The notes beneath the pieces are model-generated. The model had not been told where the DNA came from. It did not search any database and worked only from the letters and a program-made list of their open reading frames with translations. This document shows, in pieces, positions 16,831 through 24,339 of a stretch of 64,000 nt of DNA (position 1 is its first letter; each line of letters starts with the position of its first letter). The stretch lies in the NCBI GenBank assembly GCA_039922495.1, contig JBDTEO010000017.1:62001-126000 (forward strand), given 5' to 3'. The translations under genes and the position numbers were made by a program. Origin of the DNA: JALYYC01 sp039922495. Lineage in GTDB: Bacteria; Chloroflexota; Dormibacteria; CF-121.

Positions 16831-17752
16831 TCGCCCGCATCCGGATAAGGACGGGACTGAAGCTGGCCAGGTCCCGTTCGAAGACGGTGATATAGCTCAA
16901 CCCGAACCGCTCACGACGCGCGTGCAGCTGCTCGACGAGCTGGTCGATGGTCCCGATCAGGAGAAGTGGTGACTCCAGCAACTGATCCGGGGTCACCTCC
17001 CACTCGCCGGCCATCTTCTCGGCGGACTGCCGTCGGTCATCGGTGATCACGACGCGCTGGACCAACGTGTTGAGTTGCAGCGATGCGAACCGCTCGCCTG
17101 CGGCCTCCCGGACCAACGCGACCTTCCGGTCGAACGATTCGGCGCTGGCGTCGGCATCCTCGAGCCCGCTTCCGTCCGCCTTCGAGCGCGGCATGATGCT
17201 GACGATGTCCGCCTCCCGGGCGGCCAGCGTAAGCAGTTTTGGCCCACCGCCGCCGATCACAAAGGGCGGATGCGGCTGCTGAACGGGCCTGAAGCCCGCC
17301 GTCAGGTTGGTCAACCGATAGTGGGTGCCGGTGTGCGTCACCGGCGTTTCCGTCAGCAGCTGCTTGATGATCTGGATCGCCTCGGCCAGCCGCTCGACGC
17401 GGACCGAACCACGGTCGAACGGGATCCCAGCGGCGTCATATTCACTCCGCAGCCAGCCGGCGCCGATGCCGAAGTCGAAGCGTCCATCGGTCAAGAGGTC
17501 GATCGTCGCCACGTCCTGCGCCAGCAAGGCTGGGTGGCGAAAGTCGTTGTCGAACACGAAGCTTCCGACCCGCATCTGGCGCGTGGCCTCCGCGGCCAGC
17601 ACGAGCGCCGGTCCAACCGTCATCCGCGCACCGAAATGATCTGAAATCAGCAGGGTGTCGAAGCCGCTCGTCTCCACCTGCCGAGCAAACGCCATCCACT
17701 CGGCCTTGGGCCGCGGACGGTTGGCGCTGACGGCAAACCGAAAGGGCGACAC
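16820..17752 (-). CDS. LLM-class (probably F420-dependent) oxidoreductase
   Basis: 310 residues with luciferase-like TIM barrel features: FRFAVSANRPRPKAEWMAFARQVETSGFDTLLISDHF at the N-terminus, DNDFRHPALLAQDVATIDLLTDGRFDFGIGAGW, and PPFVIGGGGPKLLTLAAREADIVSI. The motifs fit a TIGR03621-like F420-dependent subgroup found in Actinobacteria and Chloroflexota. The hydride partner would be coenzyme F420; the substrate is unknown. GTG start. It follows the Phd-LeuA fusion gene after 19 bases and is probably in its operon. Confidence 0.8.
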   Translation of the reverse strand: MSPFRFAVSANRPRPKAEWMAFARQVETSGFDTLLISDHFGARMTVGPALVLAAEATRQMRVGSFVFDNDFRHPALLAQDVATIDLLTDGRFDFGIGAGWLRSEYDAAGIPFDRGSVRVERLAEAIQIIKQLLTETPVTHTGTHYRLTNLTAGFRPVQQPHPPFVIGGGGPKLLTLAAREADIVSIMPRSKADGSGLEDADASAESFDRKVALVREAAGERFASLQLNTLVQRVVITDDRRQSAEKMAGEWEVTPDQLLESPLLLIGTIDQLVEQLHARRERFGLSYITVFERDLASFSPVLIRMRATSE

Positions 17753-17771
17753 GGTGCGCCTCGCGCCCGGC

Positions 17772-18647
17772 CTAGAGGCCGTGCTGGTCGGCGGCCGCTG
17801 TACTGGCCAGGTCGGATTGCTGGCGGTGCAGCCAGTTGAGGGCGTTCACATAGGCATACGCGGCCGCCTCCACGACATCCAGCGCGACGGCCCGCCCGAC
17901 CACGACCTGCGAGCCCTGGCTCAGGGTGACCACGGCCTCGCCCAGGGCGTCGCTGCCCTGGGTCGCCGCGGCGAGGCTGAAATCCTCCAGGTCTGGGGCG
18001 AGCCCGCTGACCTGCTGCAGCGCCCTGAAGACGGCATCGAGCGTACCGTTGCCGGTGGCCCGGCCTTGCCGCTGCTGCCCATCGACGGTCACCGTGACCT
18101 CGGCGCTGGCCGACAGCCCACTCTGGGCGCTGAACTGGAGGTCCATCAGGACAAAGCGACCCGGCGCCGCGCGCCCAAGGGCTTCGTCGACTGCCAGCTT
18201 CAGGTCCTCGGCATAGAGGACACGCTTGCGCTCCGCCAGGTTGAGGACGAGCGAGTAGACCGAGCCGAGTTGCTGGTCGTCCAGCTGGATGCCCATCCCA
18301 GCGAGTTCCTCGCCCAGGCGGCGGCGGCCGGCGGCGCTCCCCAGCTGGCCGAACTGCGGGGCATAACCCAGGTCGGCGGGATCGAGGAAGGCGGGCGCCA
18401 TCGCCTTCAGCCGGCGTGGCGGGCTAAAGACGGAATGCGGAAAGGCGGTGCGCACTTCTTCGATCCATCGCTCCCAACCGGAGTAATCCATGGTCGCTAG
18501 CATGGCCACGTAGGCGTCGAAACGGACCAGGAGCGCGGTCGGTTGCTCTTCGTGTTTGACGATCAAGGTGGTCCCACTTTGTTCGAGCGCTTTCAAGATC
18601 GGTTCGAGATTTCGCGCGAGCTCCGGGGCGGCGATGACTTTGAGCAC
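17772..18647 (-). CDS. Phd/YefM antitoxin-like domain fused to LeuA allosteric domain
   Basis: 291 residues in one uninterrupted frame. Residues 1-75 resemble a Phd/YefM antitoxin: APELARNLEPILKALEQSGTTLIVKHEEQPTALLVRFDAY. Residues 95-165 match the post-barrel subdomain of 2-isopropylmalate synthase (RRRLGEELAGMGIQLDDQQL ... LAERKRVLYAEDL). Residues 166-282 match its leucine-binding dimer domain (ASAEVTVTVDGQQRQGRATG, DVVEAAAYAYVNAL). The catalytic barrel is absent and no toxin gene is nearby. I infer a ligand-sensing DNA-binding regulator, perhaps of the divergent citrate synthase. The leaderless GTG is supported by TTGACC-17-TACCAT ending six bases upstream. Confidence 0.75.
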   Translation of the reverse strand: MLKVIAAPELARNLEPILKALEQSGTTLIVKHEEQPTALLVRFDAYVAMLATMDYSGWERWIEEVRTAFPHSVFSPPRRLKAMAPAFLDPADLGYAPQFGQLGSAAGRRRLGEELAGMGIQLDDQQLGSVYSLVLNLAERKRVLYAEDLKLAVDEALGRAAPGRFVLMDLQFSAQSGLSASAEVTVTVDGQQRQGRATGNGTLDAVFRALQQVSGLAPDLEDFSLAAATQGSDALGEAVVTLSQGSQVVVGRAVALDVVEAAAYAYVNALNWLHRQQSDLASTAAADQHGL

Positions 18648-18653
18648 CTCGCC

Positions 18654-18682
18654 ATGGTAGACCCGGCCGGGGAGAGGGTCAA
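18654..18682 (-). promoter_or_regulatory. Promoter of the Phd-LeuA fusion gene
   Basis: TTGACC (18682-18677), 17-bp spacer, TACCAT (18659-18654); six bases then separate it from the GTG at 18647. It is close to the divergent citrate synthase promoter, so one bound protein could affect both. Confidence 0.65.
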
Positions 18683-18690
18683 ACCCTTCT

Positions 18691-18696
18691 TATACT
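18691..18696 (+). promoter_or_regulatory. -10 element of citrate synthase
   Basis: TATACT ending six bases before the ATG at 18703, consistent with a leaderless mRNA. No clear -35 is seen. Confidence 0.6.
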
Positions 18697-18702
18697 GCTT
18701 AT

Positions 18703-19839
18703 ATGCCGATGACAAAGGCGGGCCTCGAAGATGTCATCGCCGCGAATTCGGCGATCTGCGACATCATCGGCCCGGAAGGGAAACTGACCTACCGCGGAAT
18801 CGATATCCACGATCTAGCAAGCCGCTCCTCGTTCGAGGAAACCACCTACCTGCTGTGGTTTGGGGACCTTCCGACGCGTGACGCGCTGCAGCGCTTCACC
18901 GCCGATCTTGCCTCGCATCGCGCCTTGCCGGAGCCGGTGGTCCGTCTCATGAAAGACTTTCCTCGCACCGCCACCCCAATGGACGCCCTCCGGACGGCGA
19001 TGTCCGCGCTTGCCTTCTACGATCCGCAGGCGCACGACTCCAGCGAAGAGGCCAATGTGGCGAAGGCCATGCGCGTCACGGCGCAGACGGCGACGATCGT
19101 GGCCGCCTATGAGCACATCCGGCACGGCCGCGACCCGGTCGAGCCCACCGCCCAGAGCTCCCATGCGGAGAGCTTTCTGCGGATGCTGTTCAACGCCGAG
19201 CCGGACCCGCTTTCGGTCCGGGCGATGGACCTGGCCCTCATCCTGCATGCCGACCATGAGCTCAATGCCTCGACCTTCGCCGCGCGGGTGACGGCAGCGA
19301 CCCTCGCCGACATGTACTCGGCGGTGGTGTCGGCGATCGGAGCCCTGGCCGGCCCCCTCCACGGTGGGGCGAACGAGCAGGTGATGAAGATGCTGCAAGC
19401 GATCGGCGATCCATCCCGAGTCGAGGCCTACGTGACGGAGATCCTCCAAGCGCACAAGAAGATCTCCGGGTTCGGCCATCGGGTCTACCGTACCGAGGAC
19501 CCGCGGGCGACGCACCTGCGCCGGATGTCCAGGGAGCTTGGTGAGCGGGCCGGCAAGCTGCGCTGGTACGACATCTCCCGCAGGGTCGAAGAGGTCGTCA
19601 TGCAGCAAAAGCACCTTTATGCGAATGTGGACTTCTACTCGGCCTCGTGCTATTTCACGATGGGGATTCCGATCGACATGTTCACCCCGGTGTTTGCCAG
19701 CAGCCGGGTAGCCGGGTGGACGGCTCATATCCTCGAGCAGTATCACGACAATCGGCTGATCCGCCCGCGCGCCGAGTACATCGGTCGCAAGGACGTCCCG
19801 TACGTGCCGCTCGACGGCCGGGTGAAGGTGGCCAGTTGA
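18703..19839 (+). CDS. Citrate synthase (Si type; citrate/2-methylcitrate synthase family)
   Basis: 378 residues, the usual length of the short type. Catalytic residues are all present: H220 in GPLHGGANE, H259 in GFGHRVYRTEDPR and D310 in NVDFYSASCY, with H182/H185 in LHADHELNAS. It condenses oxaloacetate with acetyl-CoA, although a methylcitrate synthase role with propionyl-CoA cannot be excluded from sequence. The gene is divergent from the Phd-LeuA fusion. A second, unrelated citrate-synthase-like enzyme is at 28322. Confidence 0.9.
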   Translation: MPMTKAGLEDVIAANSAICDIIGPEGKLTYRGIDIHDLASRSSFEETTYLLWFGDLPTRDALQRFTADLASHRALPEPVVRLMKDFPRTATPMDALRTAMSALAFYDPQAHDSSEEANVAKAMRVTAQTATIVAAYEHIRHGRDPVEPTAQSSHAESFLRMLFNAEPDPLSVRAMDLALILHADHELNASTFAARVTAATLADMYSAVVSAIGALAGPLHGGANEQVMKMLQAIGDPSRVEAYVTEILQAHKKISGFGHRVYRTEDPRATHLRRMSRELGERAGKLRWYDISRRVEEVVMQQKHLYANVDFYSASCYFTMGIPIDMFTPVFASSRVAGWTAHILEQYHDNRLIRPRAEYIGRKDVPYVPLDGRVKVAS

Positions 19840-19859
19840 CCACCCGTTATATTAGGAAC

Positions 19860-19876
19860 GCGGGTAGCGCACCCGC
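19860..19876 (+). other. Hairpin just upstream of the HNH gene's Shine-Dalgarno
   Basis: Stem GCGGGT / ACCCGC with loop AGCGC, two bases before AAAGGAGG (19879-19886). It has no T-run. It may end citrate synthase mRNA or shape the HNH leader. Confidence 0.4.
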
Positions 19877-19901
19877 CTAAAGGAGGTCGTTCGAACTCGT
19901 C

Positions 19902-20426
19902 CTGCTGCTAAACGCCTCACTTCAGCCGCTGAATGTCATCAGTAAGCGGCGGCTTGTCGTTCTGCTCACCAAGCAGCGCGTCACCTTCATTGACGATGAG
20001 GCGCGCCAGGCGATCGAGCGGGCGATGGCTCGGCGGTGCTTCGGCGATGATGTGGTCGTCGTCCGCCTCCTCTCCAATATTCAGATCCCTCGACGCATGT
20101 TGCGAGCCAACCGGCGCAACCTCCTCCTCCGAGATGATGGCACCTGCCAGTACTGCAACAAGTCGATGCCGTCCTCACAGCTCTCCGTCGACCACGTGGT
20201 TCCAACGTCTCGCGGCGGCGCCGCCAACAGCTGGGAGAATCAGGTCGTCGCCTGCCGGCGCTGCAATGGGCGCAAGGGCAACCGGCTCCTGAGCGAGGCC
20301 GGCATGCGGCTGCATCGACCGCCCCGGGCCCTGACCCAGGAATTCGCCCACCTCATTTTCTTGCGCTATCCCCAACTCAAGCATGCATACGATCGGCTCC
20401 TCTCCAGCGCGCGATCCGTGCCGTAA
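19902..20426 (+). CDS. HNH endonuclease domain protein without a canonical start codon
   Basis: The HNH core is clear: CQYC, VDHVVPTSRGGAANSWENQVVACRRCNGRKGNR. Upstream in the same frame the family N-terminus is preserved (ELVLLLNASLQPLNVISKRR, LVVLLTKQRVTFIDDEA). Yet no ATG, GTG or TTG occurs between an in-frame TAA at 19878 and an ATG at 20025, which would cut off this conserved part. A perfect AGGAGG sits at 19881-19886. CTG at 19902 or 19905 is the best remaining start, though its spacing of 15-18 bases is long. A sequence error is possible. The cellular role of this HNH group is unknown. Confidence 0.75.
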   Translation: MLLNASLQPLNVISKRRLVVLLTKQRVTFIDDEARQAIERAMARRCFGDDVVVVRLLSNIQIPRRMLRANRRNLLLRDDGTCQYCNKSMPSSQLSVDHVVPTSRGGAANSWENQVVACRRCNGRKGNRLLSEAGMRLHRPPRALTQEFAHLIFLRYPQLKHAYDRLLSSARSVP

Positions 20427-20471
20427 TCCGGTAAGGCGGAAAGATTCGTCCGCCCGACCCGATGCATCCGT

Positions 20472-21041
20472 GTGCCCCTACGCCTGCTCGGCTTCGCGGC
20501 GGACCTCGAGAACCTGTCGGAGATCGCGGGCCGGGCCTTCCCCTGGTATGCGGGGCGCGGTGTTGCCGTGACGGTGGCCTGCGCCGGCGGCGCCGAGTCC
20601 GGCGCCGCCAGGGCCCGGGCCCGCTTGCTCGGGATCCAGGCGCTGATGTTGCTCGACTACCGGCCGGCAGAGCGGTGGTCGCCCGCTCTCACGGAACTCT
20701 TCGGCGATATCATCCGCGCGACCCAGCCCCACGTCGTCGTCCTGCCGGCGGGTGATCCAGCGATCACCGCTGCCGGCACGCAGGCCTTCGACGCCGCGCG
20801 CCAGCTGGCCCGCGGGTCCGGCGCCCTGCCGGCCAAGCTTTACCTGCGGGTTGCGCCTGGAACGAAGCAGGGCGGCGTCTCGACGGCGATTGCCGTCGGC
20901 GCCGGACCCACCGCGTCAACTGAACCGTTTCAGCGCCTTTTCCCCAGCCCCTGGGTCACCGGGTTGGTGGAGCGGGACCTCTTTGCCGGCTTCACCGGTG
21001 CAGCCGAGGCGACGCCACTCGACGAGCTGCTGGCCAGCTAG
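20472..21041 (+). CDS. Degenerate PIG-L/LmbE-like protein
   Basis: 189 residues. The fold pattern resembles PIG-L deacetylases: a strand (RLLGFAADLENLSEIAG) where the family has PHPDDE, VAVTVACAGGAESGAARARARLLGIQALMLLDY matching the T-x-G-E...R-E...LG region, and PHVVVLPAGDPAITAAGTQAFDAARQLA matching the D-P-x-H-H helix. The metal ligands (HPDD and the later His) are missing, so it is probably not a zinc deacetylase. GTG start. Alternative: an unrelated Rossmann-like protein. Confidence 0.55.
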   Translation: MPLRLLGFAADLENLSEIAGRAFPWYAGRGVAVTVACAGGAESGAARARARLLGIQALMLLDYRPAERWSPALTELFGDIIRATQPHVVVLPAGDPAITAAGTQAFDAARQLARGSGALPAKLYLRVAPGTKQGGVSTAIAVGAGPTASTEPFQRLFPSPWVTGLVERDLFAGFTGAAEATPLDELLAS

Positions 21042-21094
21042 CCCCGCCGACACCACGGCAGCCACTCGTGCACGTCCCAATCGTGATAGCGACA

Positions 21095-21124
21095 TTGACA
21101 CACTTGCCCGAAATGAGATACAAA
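21095..21124 (+). promoter_or_regulatory. Promoter of the GlsB-like gene
   Basis: TTGACA (21095-21100), 18-bp spacer, TACAAA (21119-21124), followed by a leader of about 30 bases containing AGGAGG. Confidence 0.65.
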
Positions 21125-21162
21125 TAATCTAAGCGACAAAATCTCAGCAAGGAGGAAAGCAA

Positions 21163-21420
21163 TTGGATCTCATCGTATTTCTGATCATCGGCGGACTGGC
21201 CGGCGCGCTTGCCGGGCGGGTCATGAGCGGTCATGGTTACGGAATCATCATGGACATCGTCGTCGGCGTGGTCGGGGCGTTTCTTGGTGGCTGGCTCATC
21301 AAGACCCTCTTCAACATCTCCGGCGGAGGGCTGATCCTGACGTTCGTCACGGCCTTTGTCGGCGCGGTCATCCTTTTGTGGCTCGTTCGGCTCGTCACGG
21401 GCAACCGGGCGCGGGCGTAA
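21163..21420 (+). CDS. GlsB/YeaQ/YmgE family (transglycosylase-associated) membrane protein
   Basis: 85 residues with three short Gly-rich membrane helices: LIVFLIIGGLAGALAGRVM, IIMDIVVGVVGAFLGGWLI and ILTFVTAFVGAVILLWLVRLV. This is the standard length and pattern of the family, often stress-induced; its biochemical role is unknown. The TTG start is supported by AGGAGG just upstream. A strong terminator follows the stop. Confidence 0.88.
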   Translation: MDLIVFLIIGGLAGALAGRVMSGHGYGIIMDIVVGVVGAFLGGWLIKTLFNISGGGLILTFVTAFVGAVILLWLVRLVTGNRARA

Positions 21421-21440
21421 CGGAAAGCGCGGCTTGAAGG

Positions 21441-21471
21441 CGGGCGCCGGCGGCGCCCGTCTTTTTCTTTT
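21441..21471 (+). terminator. Intrinsic terminator after the GlsB-like gene
   Basis: Stem CGGGCGCC / GGCGCCCG with loop GGC, followed by TCTTTTTCTTTT. It is the most convincing rho-independent terminator in the window. Its T-run overlaps codons of a hydrophobic segment in another frame (see the next gene). Confidence 0.85.
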
Positions 21472-21479
21472 GCTCACGC

Positions 21480-22025
21480 TTGCCGTCGTGGCGGGCGTTG
21501 GCTACACGGCGTTCAGCGGAATCGCCGGGCGACGTCGCCGCTCAGCTTCGCCAGGCGGAGCAGGACTTGGCGGCCGGCCGTGATCGAGCCGGCCACGATC
21601 CGGCACTCACGCTCGTCGGGCGCGTCGGGGTCGCCGGCCGCCAGATCGAGGCCACCCGGCGGCTCGGCGCGATCGGTGCGGACATCAGCCGTGCCGGCGA
21701 GTCGGTAGCGAGCATCGCGGTCCAGGTGGGCGCGCTGCGACGGCAGTACGCCGGCCAGGCCATCACGCCGGACAACCTGCCGGCCCTGCTCAAGCAGTCG
21801 GAAATGATCGCGACTCAATACAGCGCCTCGGCCCGGGCGATCAGCGATCAGCTGCGGACGGCGTACGCCGAACGAACGGCGGTCAACACCACCGGTCTCC
21901 TCGAGCCCCTTCGGGACGCCTACGACCAGGTCGATGCCGCCCTTGCCGACGCCCAGGCGGCCTTTGCCCGCTACCAGGACGTCCGGCGTCTGTTGGCTGA
22001 TCTCCTCGGAGTGGCGATTCCCTAG
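21480..22025 (+). CDS. Coiled-coil hypothetical protein, possibly frameshifted from a membrane anchor
   Basis: 181 residues from a TTG at 21480. From about residue 17 it is Ala/Arg/Gln-rich and helical (DVAAQLRQAEQDLAAGRDRAG ... DQVDAALADAQAAFARYQDV). I do not recognise it. Directly upstream, the neighbouring frame encodes a convincing membrane helix (LFLLLTLAVVAGVGYTAFSGIAG) that stops making sense where this frame begins. A single-base shift near 21530 would join them into an anchored protein. Either a sequence error, a decayed gene or a real frameshift is possible. Confidence 0.5.
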   Translation: MPSWRALATRRSAESPGDVAAQLRQAEQDLAAGRDRAGHDPALTLVGRVGVAGRQIEATRRLGAIGADISRAGESVASIAVQVGALRRQYAGQAITPDNLPALLKQSEMIATQYSASARAISDQLRTAYAERTAVNTTGLLEPLRDAYDQVDAALADAQAAFARYQDVRRLLADLLGVAIP

Positions 22026-22095
22026 GCCACCCTGTGCCGCCGGCGCGACTGTTTCGTAACGCTGGCCGTCACAGTACGGCCGGATACTATCGGCG

Positions 22096-23343
22096 ATGGC
22101 CGCCCGCAATGGATCGCGCAAGGCCCGGCATCGCGCCCCAGATCCCGCGGAGAGCTTGATCAACCTGGGCAATGAGCGCCTGACCGGTCTGTTTCGGTGG
22201 ACCCTCTTGATCTTCGCCGTCATCCTGAACAACCTGACCGCGGACGCGACCTACGACCAGGGGCGCGTGAACGAGATCCTGGCCGCCTGGGGCGTCGTCT
22301 GCCTGAGTACGCTGCTGCTGCTCTTCCTCCATCGCCGCCCCGGGCGCGCCTTCAGCTACACGACGACCGGCGTGGACATGCTGGTCGCGACTATGATCAC
22401 CTTCTCCTCAGGTGGCTACACCAGCCCGTTCGCCGCGCTCTTCTTCCTGGTGATCACGGTGTCAGCGCTGCGATTCGGCGCCGTCGGCTCGGTGTTGTGC
22501 GCTGGACTCGTAGCGGTGCTGTACATCACGGCCGGCGCGGTCTCGCCACTCCAGAACGGGACCTACGTCGCCACGGTGACGTTTGACCGGATCATCATCC
22601 TCCAGCGGCTCTTCCTCTTCCTGGTCGTCGCCGTCCTCGGATCGGTGATGGCCCGCGCGGTCTCATCGCACCAGGAACTCGTGACGCGCCGCGACGTCGA
22701 GGCCAAATTGATGACCGAAGTCAACATGGCGCTGGCCAACGCGATCGAGGCCAAGGACAGCTACACGCGCGGCCATTCCGAGCGGCTCGCCAAGCTGGCC
22801 GGCGCATGCGCCGAGCGCATGGGCCTGTCGCGCGACGAGGCAGCCGCCGTTCGCCTGGGGGCCATCCTTCACGACGTCGGCAAGATCGGGATTCCGGATC
22901 GTATCCTCCGGCAGGCGATGGCGCTGACCGAGGACGAAATGGCCTGGATGCGCCGGCACCCGCAAATCGGGGCAGATATCATCGGTCCGGTCGAAGGGCT
23001 GCACCACGTCGCCCCGCTGATCCGGCACCACCACGAGAAATTCGACGGCACCGGCTACCCGAAAGGGCTGAAGGGGGAGGAGATTCCCCTTGGTTCGCGC
23101 ATCATCGCCGTCGCCGACGCCTTCGAAGCGATGGTGGCGGACCGGATCTATCGCCCATCGCTCGGCCTGGCCAAGGCGCTGGACGAGATCCGCGGAGGTC
23201 GGGGGACCCATTTCGACCCGCAGGTGGTCGACACCTTCCTCGATTTGATCGCCACCGACACGGTGCACCTCCCGCTCCCGACCAAGGATCAGGGCCAGAA
23301 GCCCCTACCGGCCAGGCCGGAAGAAGCGCAGAGCGCGGCCTAG
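22096..23343 (+). CDS. Membrane HD-GYP cyclic-di-GMP phosphodiesterase
   Basis: 415 residues. The N-terminal half has about six membrane helices (residues 30-200). The HD-GYP domain follows: SYTRGHSERLA, HD at 259-260 in HDVGKIGIPD, HHHEKFDGTGYPKG with GYP at 320-322, and IIAVADAFEAMVADRIYR. All metal-binding positions look intact, so hydrolysis of c-di-GMP is likely. It may oppose the diguanylate cyclase at 2768. TACTAT (22085-22090) ends five bases before the ATG, a leaderless arrangement. Confidence 0.9.
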   Translation: MAARNGSRKARHRAPDPAESLINLGNERLTGLFRWTLLIFAVILNNLTADATYDQGRVNEILAAWGVVCLSTLLLLFLHRRPGRAFSYTTTGVDMLVATMITFSSGGYTSPFAALFFLVITVSALRFGAVGSVLCAGLVAVLYITAGAVSPLQNGTYVATVTFDRIIILQRLFLFLVVAVLGSVMARAVSSHQELVTRRDVEAKLMTEVNMALANAIEAKDSYTRGHSERLAKLAGACAERMGLSRDEAAAVRLGAILHDVGKIGIPDRILRQAMALTEDEMAWMRRHPQIGADIIGPVEGLHHVAPLIRHHHEKFDGTGYPKGLKGEEIPLGSRIIAVADAFEAMVADRIYRPSLGLAKALDEIRGGRGTHFDPQVVDTFLDLIATDTVHLPLPTKDQGQKPLPARPEEAQSAA

Positions 23344-23370
23344 TCCGACCGCTCCGCTAACGTTAGCGCC

Positions 23371-24339
23371 GTGCAGGTCGCGGACGGCATTTACCGGCTC
23401 GAGCTGCCGATGCCATTCGAGCTCCGGCACGTCAACGTCTACCTGATTCGTGATGGCGATGGCTTCACCCTGATCGACACCGGGTTGCAAACGGAGGAGT
23501 CGCGCCAGGCTCTTCACGCCAAGCTCGCCGAGCTCGAGGTTTCGCTCGATCGGATCCGACGCATCCTGATCACCCATATCCATCCGGATCACTTCGGCCT
23601 CGCGGCAGAACTGCGCGAGCAATCGAAGGCCGAGCTCGTGATCCATCGCCTGGAGGTCGCGTTGATGGAGCCGCGCTATGCGCGCGCCGAGGACCTGGTG
23701 CATGACGTCGCAGCCTGGTTGAGCAAGAATGGCGTGCCGATCCAGGAGGCGGAGTTCCTGAAATCGGCGTCGATGGCGGCTCGCGAGTTCGTGTCCGTGG
23801 TTGAGCCGGACACCTTGCTGGAAGGCGCTGAGCGCCTCGCAGTTGCCGGCGGTGAGCTGCTGGCAGTCTGGACACCGGGCCATTCGCCCGGCCATTGCTG
23901 TTTTTACTGGCCGCAACGCCGCCTACTCTTTTCCGGTGATCACCTGCTGCCGAAGATCAGCCCGAACATTGGCCTGCATCCTCAGTCCGGCGCCGACCCG
24001 CTCGCGGACTACCTCGCGTCGCTGGAGCGGATCCGACGGCTCGACGTGAGTCAGGTGTTGCCGGCGCATGGCGACCCGTTTGCCGACCACGCGGGACGCA
24101 TCGCCAGCATCGTGAGGCACCACCGGGAGCGCAAGGACGCGCTCGTACGGCTGGCGGCGGAGCGGTCGCAGTCAGGCTGGGAGCTGGCCAGTCGTCTGTT
24201 CCACGGCATTATGGAGCGCAATGTCTTCCAACAACGCCTCGCGCTCCAGGAAACCCTGGCCCATTGCCAGTCGCTCGCCGAAGAGGGCCGGATCCGCAAG
24301 GAACTGCGGGACGGCCTGGTCACGTGGGGCGAAGCCTAA
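23371..24339 (+). CDS. Metallo-beta-lactamase-fold hydrolase
   Basis: 322 residues. The metal motif THIHPDH (H69, H71, D73, H74) is complete, followed by TPGHSPGH, LLFSGDHLLPK and VLPAHGDP. The C-terminal 100 residues form a helical winged-helix-like extension (ALQETLAHCQSLAEEGRI), as in LACTB2-like / hydroxyacylglutathione-hydrolase-like proteins. It probably hydrolyses a thioester or similar; the substrate is unknown. GTG start with TAACGT (23358-23363) seven bases upstream. Its end overlaps the convergent hydrolase by four bases. Confidence 0.85.
   Translation: MQVADGIYRLELPMPFELRHVNVYLIRDGDGFTLIDTGLQTEESRQALHAKLAELEVSLDRIRRILITHIHPDHFGLAAELREQSKAELVIHRLEVALMEPRYARAEDLVHDVAAWLSKNGVPIQEAEFLKSASMAAREFVSVVEPDTLLEGAERLAVAGGELLAVWTPGHSPGHCCFYWPQRRLLFSGDHLLPKISPNIGLHPQSGADPLADYLASLERIRRLDVSQVLPAHGDPFADHAGRIASIVRHHRERKDALVRLAAERSQSGWELASRLFHGIMERNVFQQRLALQETLAHCQSLAEEGRIRKELRDGLVTWGEA

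Noticed and set aside
17772..18647. Phd-LeuA gene as half of a toxin-antitoxin pair
   Set aside because: No PIN, RelE or Doc-like toxin lies on either side, and the C-terminal LeuA domain is not an antitoxin feature.
20435..20454. Hairpin GGCGGA / TCCGCC after the HNH gene
   Set aside because: Only six pairs, no T-run, and such stems are frequent at this GC content.
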